Shown here: one piece after another, positions 18,137 through 27,600 of the stretch
Layout: every line of letters starts with the position of its first letter
How positions within the stretch are numbered: the first letter of the stretch is position 1
Origin: Actinophytocola sp963825445
GTDB lineage: Bacteria > Actinomycetota > Actinomycetes > Mycobacteriales > Pseudonocardiaceae
Direction: 5' to 3'
Assembly: GCA_963825445.1 (NCBI GenBank)
Contig: CAWGTM010000007.1
Span: 186,001-250,000 of the forward strand
Length of the DNA: 64,000 nucleotides
The notes under the pieces: model-generated
Database searches by the model: none
Told to the model about the DNA's origin: nothing
The model's input: the letters and a program-made list of their open reading frames with translations, nothing else
Made by a program: the position numbers and the translations under genes

Positions 18137-18173
18137 TTGGACATCTATATAGTTAATAATTTATAATTAATTG
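18137..18173. other. AT-rich island upstream of the damaged hydrolase
   Basis: A stretch of about 37 bp is almost pure A/T (for example TTAATAATTTATAATTAA at 18154-18171) inside DNA that is otherwise about 70% G+C. It lies between the hydrolase start (18005) and the YggT stop (18216). The inner part is imperfectly palindromic. It could hold the hydrolase promoter or a binding site for a nucleoid protein, or be a scar of foreign DNA. No gene lies in 18006-18215. Confidence 0.5.
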
Positions 18174-18215
18174 AACGGACTGCGACGGAACCTCAAGGTC
18201 AACCGGTCATTTCGG

Positions 18216-18497
18216 TCAGAGGCTGAACGCGACCGACCGCAGGATCAGCGCGAGGATGAAGACCAGCGTGAACGCCAGGTCGATGCCGATGCCGCCTGCC
18301 CGGATCGGGGGCAGCATGCGACGCACCGGCGCGATCACGGGCTCGGTGCCGGCGTGGGTGACCCGCCGGGCGCGCCGCAGCCAGGGCTTGTACGACTCGC
18401 GGCCGAGCATGGTGGTCCAGTCGAAGATCATCCGGGCGATCATCAACACGATGAACGCCGTCAGCGCCCACCCGAGCAGCGTTCCGATGACATCCAT
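18216..18497 (-). CDS. YggT family membrane protein
   Basis: A 93-residue protein starting MDVIGTLLGWALTAFIVLMI. Two hydrophobic helices are visible, at residues about 5-25 and about 70-90 (GIDLAFTLVFILALILRSVA). Between them lies the family signature: ARMIFDWTTMLG, then a basic loop and HAGTEPVIAPVRRMLPPIRA. This YggT/Ycf19 pattern (two helices around a TEP-x-L/I-x-P-x-R loop) is found near cell-division and wall genes in actinobacteria, but here it stands alone. The longer in-frame upstream region lacks membrane character, so ATG 18497 is preferred. It is divergent from the zinc metallopeptidase gene. Confidence 0.9.
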   Translation of the reverse strand: MDVIGTLLGWALTAFIVLMIARMIFDWTTMLGRESYKPWLRRARRVTHAGTEPVIAPVRRMLPPIRAGGIGIDLAFTLVFILALILRSVAFSL

Positions 18498-18600
18498 ACC
18501 TCGCTCAACGTCCCGGGCGCCGGCCACGTTCCCGCCGCCATGCCACCCACCGCCCCGCGTGGGAGCATCGTGGGGCTCGCAGAGTTGGAGGCCTCCCGCG

Positions 18601-19491
18601 GTGAAGTTCAACGAAAACGCCGACCTCGACACCTCGCAGGTCACCGATCAGCGCGGACGGGGCGGCAAGCTCGCCCTCGGGTGGCGGCGGCGCCGGCATC
18701 GTCGGGCTGATCATCTACTTGCTGGTCACCCAACTGGGCGGGGGCGGCGGCACCGGCCTCCCGTCGGGATTCGGCGACGTCGGGCAGGACCAGCAGGTCG
18801 GCTCGGAGGCACTCGACGAGAAGTGCCGCACGGGCGCGGACGCCAACCGCGAGGCCGACTGCCGCGCGGTGGCGTTCATCAACTCGATCCAGGGCTACTG
18901 GCAGACCCAGCTCGACGGCTACCAGCTGGCCGAGACGAACTTCTTCTCCGGCGGCGTGCAGACCGGCTGCGGCAGCGCCAGTTCGGCCACCGGCCCGTTC
19001 TACTGCCCGGCGACTCCGAGGTGTACATCGACCTCACGTTCTTCCAGGACCTGGAGTCGCGGTTCGGCGCCACGGGCGGGCCGTTCGTCGAGGCCTACGT
19101 GCTGGCCCACGAGTACGGGCACCACGTGCAGAACCTGCTGGGCACCTCCGAGCAGGTGGGCACCGACACGGGTCCGCGGTCCGGCTCGGTCCGACTGGAG
19201 CTGCAGGCCGACTGCTACGCGGGCGCGTGGGCCAACCACGCCACCACCACGCCCACCGCGGACGGCGAACCACTGATCACCGAGGTCACCCAGGAGGACA
19301 TCGCCGCCGCCCTGGACGCCGCGTCCCGCATCGGCGACGACTACATCCAGCGCGAACTGGGCGGCGGCGAGGTCGACACCACGCAGTTCAGCCACGGCAG
19401 CTCCGCCCAACGCCAGAAGTGGTACACCACGGGCTACGAGTCGGGCGACCCGAACAGCTGCGACACCTTCGCCACCGACGACCTGGGCTGA
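18601..19491 (+). pseudogene. Neutral zinc metallopeptidase (YpfJ/KPN_02809 family), two frameshifts
   Basis: Starting at GTG 18601 (TTGGAGG upstream), the protein reads KFNENADLDTSQVTDQRGRG, the usual start of the family. The frame then changes near 18675, before the membrane helix GIVGLIIYLLVTQLG, and again near 19012, where YCPA should run into DSEVYIDLTFFQDLESRFG. The catalytic part is complete: VLAHEYGHHVQNLLG supplies the HExxH zinc site, and LELQADCYAGAWANH supplies the third ligand region. Both breaks look like single-base losses in GC runs, for example CCGGCGACTCC where CCGGCGGACTCC is expected. The product is normally a membrane-anchored protease facing outwards. If the indels are artefacts, this is an intact gene. 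Confidence 0.78.
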
Positions 19492-20766
19492 CTACGCGGG
19501 ACTCGGTACCTCCGGCATCTTCCGCAGCCGCCGGACCGGCGAGAACGTCAACAGCAGCACCGGCACCACCACGCCGATGATGCTCGACACCAGGATGACC
19601 TCACGGATACCGAACGTCTCCGCCAGGAAGCCGGACGCCAAGGCACCCACCGGCGCGAGGCCGAGAGCCACCGACCACATCGTGGCGATCACGCGGCCCT
19701 GCAGCTTGTCCGGGGTGATCGACTGCTGCAGCGTCAGCTGGTTGACCATGTACACCTGCACGAACAGGTCCACGATCAGCTGCGAAGCGGCCAGCATCAC
19801 GATCGCCGCCCAGATGGGCCCGGAAGCCAGCGGCACCAGCAGCAGCGCGCCGTTGCCGATGATCGTGCTCCACAGCATCACCGGGCCGGGGCCCCAGCGC
19901 GCCATGATGTACGGCGAGACCCACGCGCCGATGATCGCGCCGATGCCGCCCACCGCGAGGATCACGCCCACCCAGCCGGCCGACAGGTCCAACTCGCGGA
20001 TGAGGAACAGGAAGTACAGCGTCTCCATCACGCCGGTCACGAAGAACGTGTAGAACGCCGTGCTCAGCACGATCGGGCGCAGCAGCGGCTGGGTGAACAC
20101 CCACCGCATGCCCTCCCAGATGGACGCGAACACGTTCGGCCCGTCCTTGTCGACCGGCGGCTTCTCCTCCTCCTTGCGGATGAACAGACACGCCACCGCG
20201 GACGCCACGTACGTCACGACCGTGACGATCACGACCAACGCGGCCGAGCCGATCGCCACCAGCAGACCGGCGAGACCCGGTCCGGCGGAGCGGCCGACCG
20301 ACTCGCTCAGCTGCAGCTTGCTGTTGCCCTCCGGCAGGTTGTCCCGCCCGATGAGCGACGTGAGGAACGACCGGTAGGCGGTCTCGAACAGCACTCGCAG
20401 CACGCCGACCACCAGCACCACCACGAACAGCCAGGCGAGTGACAGCGCGTCGAAAAGGAACAGCACGGGAATCGTGAGGAGCATGGCCGCGCGGCCGAAG
20501 TCCGTCCACACGAGAATCGGCTTGCGGCGGGTCCGGTCGGTCCACGCGCCGGCGAACAGGTAGAGCACGGACGGCAGCCGCGCGAGCGCCACCATGATGC
20601 CGATCTGCCCGGCCGTGGCGTCGAGCAGCTGGATGGCGATGAACGGGATCGCCACCACCGTCACCTCGGCGCCGATCAGCGACGCGCTCTGCCCGCCCCA
20701 CAGCTTCATGAAGTCGCGGTGCCCCCACAGGCCACCGCGCTGCCGTTCAGTCACTCCCGAAGCCAT
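19492..20766 (-). CDS. MFS exporter of the NRPS-PKS cluster (EntS-like)
   Basis: A 424-residue protein starting MASGVTERQRGGLWGHRDFM; GTG 20754 is a second possible start. About twelve hydrophobic helices are visible. The MFS loop 2-3 signature appears as LFAGAWTDRTRRKPILVWTD, and the first helix region LWGGQSASLIGAEVTVVAIP is typical of the MFS_3/EntS drug and siderophore exporters. The gene overlaps the end of the terminal NRPS by 20 bp and is the last gene of the operon, the standard place for an exporter giving both secretion and self-protection. It is convergent with the metallopeptidase, with no space between the stop codons. Confidence 0.88.
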   Translation of the reverse strand: MASGVTERQRGGLWGHRDFMKLWGGQSASLIGAEVTVVAIPFIAIQLLDATAGQIGIMVALARLPSVLYLFAGAWTDRTRRKPILVWTDFGRAAMLLTIPVLFLFDALSLAWLFVVVLVVGVLRVLFETAYRSFLTSLIGRDNLPEGNSKLQLSESVGRSAGPGLAGLLVAIGSAALVVIVTVVTYVASAVACLFIRKEEEKPPVDKDGPNVFASIWEGMRWVFTQPLLRPIVLSTAFYTFFVTGVMETLYFLFLIRELDLSAGWVGVILAVGGIGAIIGAWVSPYIMARWGPGPVMLWSTIIGNGALLLVPLASGPIWAAIVMLAASQLIVDLFVQVYMVNQLTLQQSITPDKLQGRVIATMWSVALGLAPVGALASGFLAETFGIREVILVSSIIGVVVPVLLLTFSPVRRLRKMPEVPSPA

Positions 20767-23700
20767 GGTCCATCCATTTCCGCATCGTGGTCGCGGCATC
20801 GGCGACCTGTGGTTCGTACAGGATCGAGTAACCCTCGCCGTGGATCGGCGCGAGCGCCAGTCCCCCACCGACCACTTCGGACCAGCCGAGGTCGGACAGC
20901 GGGGCGGCCGGGTCATCGGTGGGGCTGAACAGTGCCACGGCACCGGGGTACGGCGCCGCGCGGTGGAAGCCGACCGCGTGGGCGTTCGCGCGGAACACGC
21001 CCAGGAACCGCCGGGCCTGGTCGGCATCGGCCGTGTCGGGCGAGAGCGTGCCGGCCGCGGCGGACGCCTCGATGACCGCGTGGAGCCGTTCGTCCGGGTC
21101 GAGCGACCGCAGGTACTCGAGGTCGACGTCGATCGGCCCGCCGGCCAAGGCGTGGAGCATCAACGCGGTGTCGTCCTCCAGCGACGACGTCACCACCGGC
21201 TCGCCCGCGCCGGAGAAGAACAGCACGACCAAGGGCACGTCCTCGCCGTCGTCGCGGAGGCGGCGGGCCAGCTCCAGCGCGAGGTTCCCGCCGATGCAGA
21301 ACCCGCCGAGCACGTACGGCCCGTGTGGACGGACGGCCCGGATCAACGCCACGTAGTCGTCCACCATCTCCGCGAGGGTGGCGTGGGGTTCCTCGCCCTC
21401 GGCCAGGCCACGCGCGGCGATGGCGTAGACGGGTTGGTCGTCGCCGAGCTTGCGGGCCAGCGGCAGATACCGGAACACCTGACCGCCCAACGCGTGCACG
21501 AGGAACACGGGGGTCCGCTCCCCCGTGGCGCGCAACGGAACGAGGCGGCTCGGCGTGAGGTCGGCCGGCCGGCGGATCACGTCGGCCAGCAGCGCCACGG
21601 TCGGCGCGGTGAGCACCGTCCCGACCGGCAGGTCGTGGCCCAGCTCGGCCCGGATCCGCGCGATGAGCCGCAGCGCGAGCAGCGAATGGCCGCCCAGGTC
21701 GAAGAAGTCGTCGTGGATGCCGACCGCGTCGACGCCGAGGGTCTCCTCCCACAGGTCGGCGAGCTTCGCCTCCACCGGGTCGCGTGGCGCGCGGTAGGCG
21801 CGGCGACGGGCGGTGTCGTCCGGGGCGGGCAACGCCGCGCGGTCGAGCTTGCCGTTGCGGGTGGTGGGCAGCGCGTCGAGGCGAACGTAGTGGCTGGGCA
21901 CCAGGTGGTCGGGCAGTAAGGTACGCAACCGCTCTCGCCAGTCCACTTCGGACTCGGTGACCAGGTAGGCGATGAGCCGGCCGTCGCGGACGACCACGGC
22001 GGCCGCGCGGATCTCCGGTTGCTCGACCAGCCGGGCGTGGATCTCCCCCGGTTCGATCCGGTGGCCGCGGATCTTCACCTGGTCGTCGAGCCGGCCCAGG
22101 TACTCGATCTCCCCGTCCGGACGCCAGCGGGCGAGGTCGCCCGTGCGGTACCAGCGTTCGTCGGTGGTGACGAACCGTTCGGCCGTCAGCTCCGGGCGGT
22201 TCAGGTAGCCGCGGGCGAGTTGGACGCCGCCGATCCGCAGCTCGCCCGGTGTGCCGATGGGTGTGGGATGGCCGAGCGGATCGGTGATGGCGATGCGGGT
22301 GTTGGCGATCGGGCGTCCAATGGGGACGGTCAGCTCGCCGGGCAGGCATTGGTGCCAGGTGACGTCGACCGCCGCTTCCGTCGGCCCGTAGAGATTGTGC
22401 AACTCGATCGCCGGGTGGTCGGCCAGGAACCGAGCGGCCAGCGGGGCCGGGAGTTCCTCGCCGGAACAGATGACCCGCCGCACACCGCCGAGCGTGCCAC
22501 CGATGTCGAGGAACGCGTCGAGCATGCTGGGGACGAAGTGGACGGTCGTGACGCGTTCGCGGTCGATCAGGTCCGCCAGGTGGGCCGCGTCCCGCTGACC
22601 GTCCGGGCGAGCGAGCACCAGGCCGGCGCCGGTCAGCAGCGGCCAGAACAGCTCCCACACCGACACGTCGAACCCGTAAGGGGTCTTCTGCAGCACCCGG
22701 TCGTCGGGGCCGAGCGGGAACGTCTCCTGCATCCAGTGCAGGCGGTTGGCGATCGCCCGATGGGACACCCCCACACCCTTCGGCCGGCCGGTGGAGCCGG
22801 ACGTGAAGATCACGTACGCCAGGGCGTCCGGGTCGACCGGTCCGCGAGGCGGGGTCGACGGGTACGCCGGGAGTTCGTCATCGACACACAGCACCCGGAC
22901 ACCCGGCAGGTCCAGCCGAGCCGCGAGAGCGTTGGTGGTGACCACAGTGCGCGCACCGGCGTCGGTGATCATGAACCGCAGGCGGTCCGGCGGATCGTCG
23001 GGCCGCAGCGGGAGGTAGGCGCCGTGTGCCGCGTGGATCCCGAGGAGCGTGGGCACCAGGTCTGGCCCCCGGTCGAGCAGCACGGCCACCACGTCGTCGG
23101 TGTCCACACCGGACCCACGCAGGTGGTGGGCGAACCGATTCGCTCGGTCGAGCAGGTCCGCACAGGACTGCCAGGAGCCCTCGAACCCCACGGCCGGCGC
23201 GGAAGGCGTCGCGGCGGCCTGGGCGGCGATCAGCTCCGGCAGGCACCCGTCCGGATAGGACCGATCGGTCGCGTTCCAGCTCTCGATGAGTGCCAGATCC
23301 GCCGCCAGGTACGGTGTCGTCGGCCGCGGGTCGCCGGCCGGTTCCGCGACCGCGGCGAGCACCCGGTGGTACAGCTCGAGGACCGCGTCCATCTGGGGAG
23401 CCGGGAACTCGGCCGTGTCGTAGCTGAGCGCGACTTCGAGGCGGCCTTCGCTGCGCGACCGGTTGAACCCCGCGGTGAGCGGCAGGTTGGTCCGCTCGAA
23501 GAACTCGTCGGCCACGAACTCCAGCCGGTCGTCGCCCGTGACGGCGCCGTAGACGTGGAAGTCGCGGTAGTCGAACAGCGTGTCCAACAGCGGGGCGCGA
23601 CCGGCCAGGCGTTGGATCTCGAACAGCGGGAACCGGCGGTGCGGCAACAGCGCCACCTCGGCCGCGAACACCGACCGCACCAGCTCCGCCCAGGTGGGCG

Positions 23701-24613
23701 CGTCGAGCGCGACCCGCACGGGCACGCTGTTGAGGAACAGCCCGAGAACCTGCTCCCCCGCCTCGTTCTCCGGGCGGGAGTGCGTCACCAGTCCGGTCAG
23801 CACCTCCGCCTGTCCGGTGAGCAGCCCGAGCACCCGCAGGTGCGCGGCCAGCAGGACGGTGCGCAGCGGCACCCGCAGCTCGGTCGCCACCTCTTCCAAC
23901 CGCGCGAAGACCTGATCGCCCACCCAGGAGCGGGCCATGCCCAGCTCACCGGGTTCGGCACGCGGAAAGCCGGGCAGCCTCGGGAGCCGGCTGTCCGGCG
24001 CGTCGTCCACCACGTCCGTCCAGAACTCGACGGTCGCCGGACTGCCGAGCGCCGCGCGTTCACCCGCCACCAGGTCGCGGAACCGCGCGGCCGGGGGATC
24101 GGCCGGCAGGCTCGCGCCGTCGAGCCGGGCGAGGTAGCGGCGCAACAGTTCGGTCACCAGGCTCGCGACACTCCACCCGTCGAGGATCGCATGGTGGAAG
24201 CTCAGGCTCAGCGCGAACATGCCGTCCGGCAACAGGTGGACGTGGGTGCGCAGCAACGGCGGTGTGGCCCAGTCCAACGGCCGGCGCTGCTCCTCGCCAC
24301 GCCAACGCCGGACCTCGTCGCTCGCCGCGGCCGGGTCGAGCCCGGTCAGGTCGGTGGTGTCGAGGGGGATGGCGACGCCGCGGTGGACCAGCTGGATGGG
24401 TTCGCTGAACCCCGCCAGGTCGAACGAGGTCCGCAGCACGGCGTGCCGGGCGGTCAGCTCGGCCAGCGCACCGGTCAGGGCGTCGGCGTCGAACGGGCCG
24501 CGCAACGTGATCGTCTGCAGGTCGTGGTACGTGGCGGAATCCGGCTCGTACGCGCTGTGGTAGAGCATGCCGGCCTGCAGGGAGGCCAACGGATAGGCGT
24601 CCTCGACGGTCAT
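20747..24613 (-). CDS. NRPS termination module C-A(Ser)-T-TE with cysteine thioesterase
   Basis: A 1,288-residue protein starting at ATG 24613 (MTVEDAYPLASLQAGMLYHS), overlapping the upstream NRPS stop as ATGA. Condensation domain about 1-430 with HHAILDG (HHxxxD at about 140). Adenylation domain about 450-940 with TSGSTGRPKG. By eye its pocket residues, from FDVSVWELF, TVHFVPS, RVICSGEE and HNLYGPTEAAVDV, read D-V-W-H-I-S-L-V-D, which is the serine code (EntF differs at one position). Carrier protein FFDLGGHSLLAL with Ser near 977. Type I thioesterase about 1040-1288; its elbow is GGFCIGG, with Cys1106 where Ser is usual. It adds the last Ser and releases the product by hydrolysis or cyclisation. 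Cys thioesterases are known from lines making strained lactone or lactam rings and also from ordinary ones. The exporter gene follows, overlapping by 20 bp. Confidence 0.92.
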   Translation of the reverse strand: MTVEDAYPLASLQAGMLYHSAYEPDSATYHDLQTITLRGPFDADALTGALAELTARHAVLRTSFDLAGFSEPIQLVHRGVAIPLDTTDLTGLDPAAASDEVRRWRGEEQRRPLDWATPPLLRTHVHLLPDGMFALSLSFHHAILDGWSVASLVTELLRRYLARLDGASLPADPPAARFRDLVAGERAALGSPATVEFWTDVVDDAPDSRLPRLPGFPRAEPGELGMARSWVGDQVFARLEEVATELRVPLRTVLLAAHLRVLGLLTGQAEVLTGLVTHSRPENEAGEQVLGLFLNSVPVRVALDAPTWAELVRSVFAAEVALLPHRRFPLFEIQRLAGRAPLLDTLFDYRDFHVYGAVTGDDRLEFVADEFFERTNLPLTAGFNRSRSEGRLEVALSYDTAEFPAPQMDAVLELYHRVLAAVAEPAGDPRPTTPYLAADLALIESWNATDRSYPDGCLPELIAAQAAATPSAPAVGFEGSWQSCADLLDRANRFAHHLRGSGVDTDDVVAVLLDRGPDLVPTLLGIHAAHGAYLPLRPDDPPDRLRFMITDAGARTVVTTNALAARLDLPGVRVLCVDDELPAYPSTPPRGPVDPDALAYVIFTSGSTGRPKGVGVSHRAIANRLHWMQETFPLGPDDRVLQKTPYGFDVSVWELFWPLLTGAGLVLARPDGQRDAAHLADLIDRERVTTVHFVPSMLDAFLDIGGTLGGVRRVICSGEELPAPLAARFLADHPAIELHNLYGPTEAAVDVTWHQCLPGELTVPIGRPIANTRIAITDPLGHPTPIGTPGELRIGGVQLARGYLNRPELTAERFVTTDERWYRTGDLARWRPDGEIEYLGRLDDQVKIRGHRIEPGEIHARLVEQPEIRAAAVVVRDGRLIAYLVTESEVDWRERLRTLLPDHLVPSHYVRLDALPTTRNGKLDRAALPAPDDTARRRAYRAPRDPVEAKLADLWEETLGVDAVGIHDDFFDLGGHSLLALRLIARIRAELGHDLPVGTVLTAPTVALLADVIRRPADLTPSRLVPLRATGERTPVFLVHALGGQVFRYLPLARKLGDDQPVYAIAARGLAEGEEPHATLAEMVDDYVALIRAVRPHGPYVLGGFCIGGNLALELARRLRDDGEDVPLVVLFFSGAGEPVVTSSLEDDTALMLHALAGGPIDVDLEYLRSLDPDERLHAVIEASAAAGTLSPDTADADQARRFLGVFRANAHAVGFHRAAPYPGAVALFSPTDDPAAPLSDLGWSEVVGGGLALAPIHGEGYSILYEPQVADAATTMRKWMDHGFGSD

Positions 24614-27600
24614 CGCGCACCTCCCGTCAGGCCGGCGAGCCGGGCCGCGTCCTCGGGGCTGAGCAGGCCGAACGCCTCGTAGCCCTCGTCGACCTGGGGT
24701 ACCTCTTCTGGCACCAACGCGGCGGCCAACTCGGACACCGTCTGGTGCAGGAACAGCTGTTGCAGCTCGACGCGGTAGCCGGCGTCCCGCAGCCGGGCCA
24801 GCACTTTGAGACTGTGGATGGAGTCGCCGCCGGCCGTGAAGAAGTTGTCCTCGGCCGACACCCCCGACAGGCCCAGCACATCGCGCCACGCGGCCGCCAC
24901 CGCTTCCTCGGCCGGGCCTGCCGGGGCGCGGTCGGGTGTCGTGCGTTCGGCCGGCACGGGCAACGCCGCCCGGTCGAGTTTTCCGTTGCGGGTCAACGGA
25001 AGTTCGGCCAACCCGATGAACGCCGAGGGAATCAGGTGTTCCGGCAGGAGCGGACGCAGCCGGTCGCGCCAGTCGATCCCCTCCGCTTCGGCCACCACGT
25101 AGGCGACGAGCCGCCCGTCGCGGGCGACCACCACGGCCGACCGGACCTCGGGTTGTTCGGCCAGCCGCGCCTGGATCTCCCCCGGCTCGATCCGGTGGCC
25201 GCGGATCTTCACCTGGTCGTCCAACCGGCCCAGGTACTCGATCTCGCCGTCCACCCGCCACCGGGCCAGGTCGCCCGTCCGGTAGAACCGCTGCCCGTGC
25301 TCGGTCACCACGAACCGTTCGGCCGTCAGCACGGGCTGCCCGACATAGCCGCGCGCCAGCTGCGCTCCCCCGATCCACAGCTCGCCCGCCACACCGATCG
25401 GCACCGGCCTACCATGGGCATCCACGATCTCCACGGTGGTGTTCGCGATCGGCCGTCCGATGGGGACGGTCGACTCGCCGGGAACGCAACGGTGCCAGGT
25501 GACGTCGACCGCCGCCTCCGTCGGCCCGTACAGGTTGTGCAGCTCGACACCGGGCAGCAGCCGGTGCACACGGTCGGCCACGTCCGGCGGCAGCGCCTCA
25601 CCCGAGCAGATCACCCGACGCAGACCGGCGGGCAACCGCACGGTGAGGAACGCGTCGAGCATGCTCGGGACGAAGTGGACGGTCGTGACCCGTTCCCGCT
25701 CGATCAGCTCGGCCAACTGGTCGGCGTCGCGTTGCGCGCCAGGGCGGGCGAGCACCACACCCGCGCCGGCCAGCAGCGGCCAGAACAGTTCCCACACGGA
25801 CACGTCGAACCCGTACGGCGTCTTCTGCAGCACCCGGTCGTCCGGGCCGAGGGCGAACGTGTCCTGCATCCACCGCAGCCGGTTGACGATCGCGCGATGG
25901 GTGACGCCGACGCCCTTCGGCTCGCCGGTCGAGCCGGACGTGAAGATGACGTACGCCAGGGCGTCCGGATGGGTCCGCGACTCCGGCGCGGCCGTCGGCA
26001 TCGTGGCGATCGTCGGGTCGTCCGGCCGGACCACCACGGTGCCGGTGAACCGGTCGCCGTCGGTGGTGACCACCACGCGCGCGCCGGCCGTACGCACCAT
26101 GAGCCGGGACCGGTCCGGCGGGTCGGTGGGTTCGAGGGGGAGGTAGGCGGCGCCGGCCGTGAGGATGCCCAGCATCGTGGGCAGCAGGTCGGGGCCGCGG
26201 TCGAGGCACACGCCGACCACGTCGTCCGTGCCGACACCCTCGGCCATCAGCCGGTGCGCCACCTGGTTGGCCCGCGCGCGCAGGTCCGGATAGGACAGCC
26301 AGCGGCCGTCGAATCCCACGGCCGGGCCGGTCACGTCGGCCACCAGCTCGTGCAGGCAGGCGTCCGGGTAGTACCGCTCGGTCGCGTTCCAGCCGTCGAT
26401 CAGCGCCCGCTCGTCCGGCGACGTCAGGTCCAGTGTGGACAGCGTTCGGGTCGAGTCCGCGCAGGCGGCCGACAGCAGCAGGCGCAGGTGTTCGACCAGC
26501 CGGGCCATCCGGTCGGCGTCGAACAGGTCCGTGGCGTACTGCAGCACCGCGTGCAGCTCGCCGTCCGCCTCCTCCACCAGCAGGTCGAGGTCGACCTGCG
26601 CGATCCCGGCGTCGACCGGCAGTTCGGTCAGTGCGAGCCCGTCGGACGGCGGCGGGAACGGCGGGGTGTTCTGCACGGCCAGCAGCACCTGGAACAGCGG
26701 GTTGCGGCCGAGCACGCGTGGCGTGCCCAACTCGTCGACCAGCACGTCGAACGGCAGCTCCTGATGGGCGAACGCGTTCAGCGCCCGGTCGCGGGTCCGG
26801 CTGAGCAACTCGGCGAAGCTGGGATCCCCGGAGAGATCTCCGCGCAGTATCACCGTGTTGATGAACAGTCCGGCCACCTGCTCGACGGCCGAGTGCCGAC
26901 GCCCGGACACCGGCGTGCCGATGGCCACGTCCGTGCGACCCGTGTAGCGGACGAGCACGGTATGCACAGCGGCGGCCAGCACCATGAACAGCGTGGCGTT
27001 CTCCTGCCGCGCCAACCGGTGCAGCCCGGCCGTCAGCTCGCGGTCGAACCGGAACCGCAGCCGGTCACCACGATGACTGGGCACGGGCGGGCGGGGCCGG
27101 TCGGTCGGCAGGTCGAGCGTGTCGGGCAGCTCCGCGAGTTCGGCCCGCCAGAAGTCCACCAGCTCGGTGCGCCGCCGCTCGACCTGATCCCGTTGCCACA
27201 GCGCGTAGTCCGCGGCCGTGACGGTGAGCGCGGGAAGCGACTCGCCGGCGTGGAGGCGCCACAGGTCGGCCAGCAGGATCGAGACCGACCAGCGGTCGGT
27301 GATGCTGTGGTGCAGTGACAGCACGAGAACGTGTTCCTGCGCAGCCACCCGCAGCAGGCTCGCCAGCACGAGGGGCCCGTTCGCCAGGTCGAACCGGTGC
27401 CGCGCCAGGTCCCGCACGGCAGAGTCCACATCGGACACGTCCGACACCGTCAGCGCGGCCCGCGCCTCCTCGTGCACCACCAGACGCGGTTCGCCCTCGT
27501 GGTCGACGAAGGTCGTGCGCAGCGCCTCGTGCCGCTCCACCAGCCGGCGGAAGGCCGTGGTGAGCGCCGTCGGGTCCAGGTCGCCGGTCAGTCGGTAGGC

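Noticed and set aside
16823..19491. A mobile element or phage scar explaining the damaged genes
   Set aside because: No transposase, integrase, terminal repeats or target-site duplications were seen. The damage consists of scattered single-base indels.
20747..25378. Longer 1,543-codon version of the terminal NRPS
   Set aside because: The first 255 codons overlap the upstream NRPS coding frame and have no motif; the C domain begins at ATG 24613.
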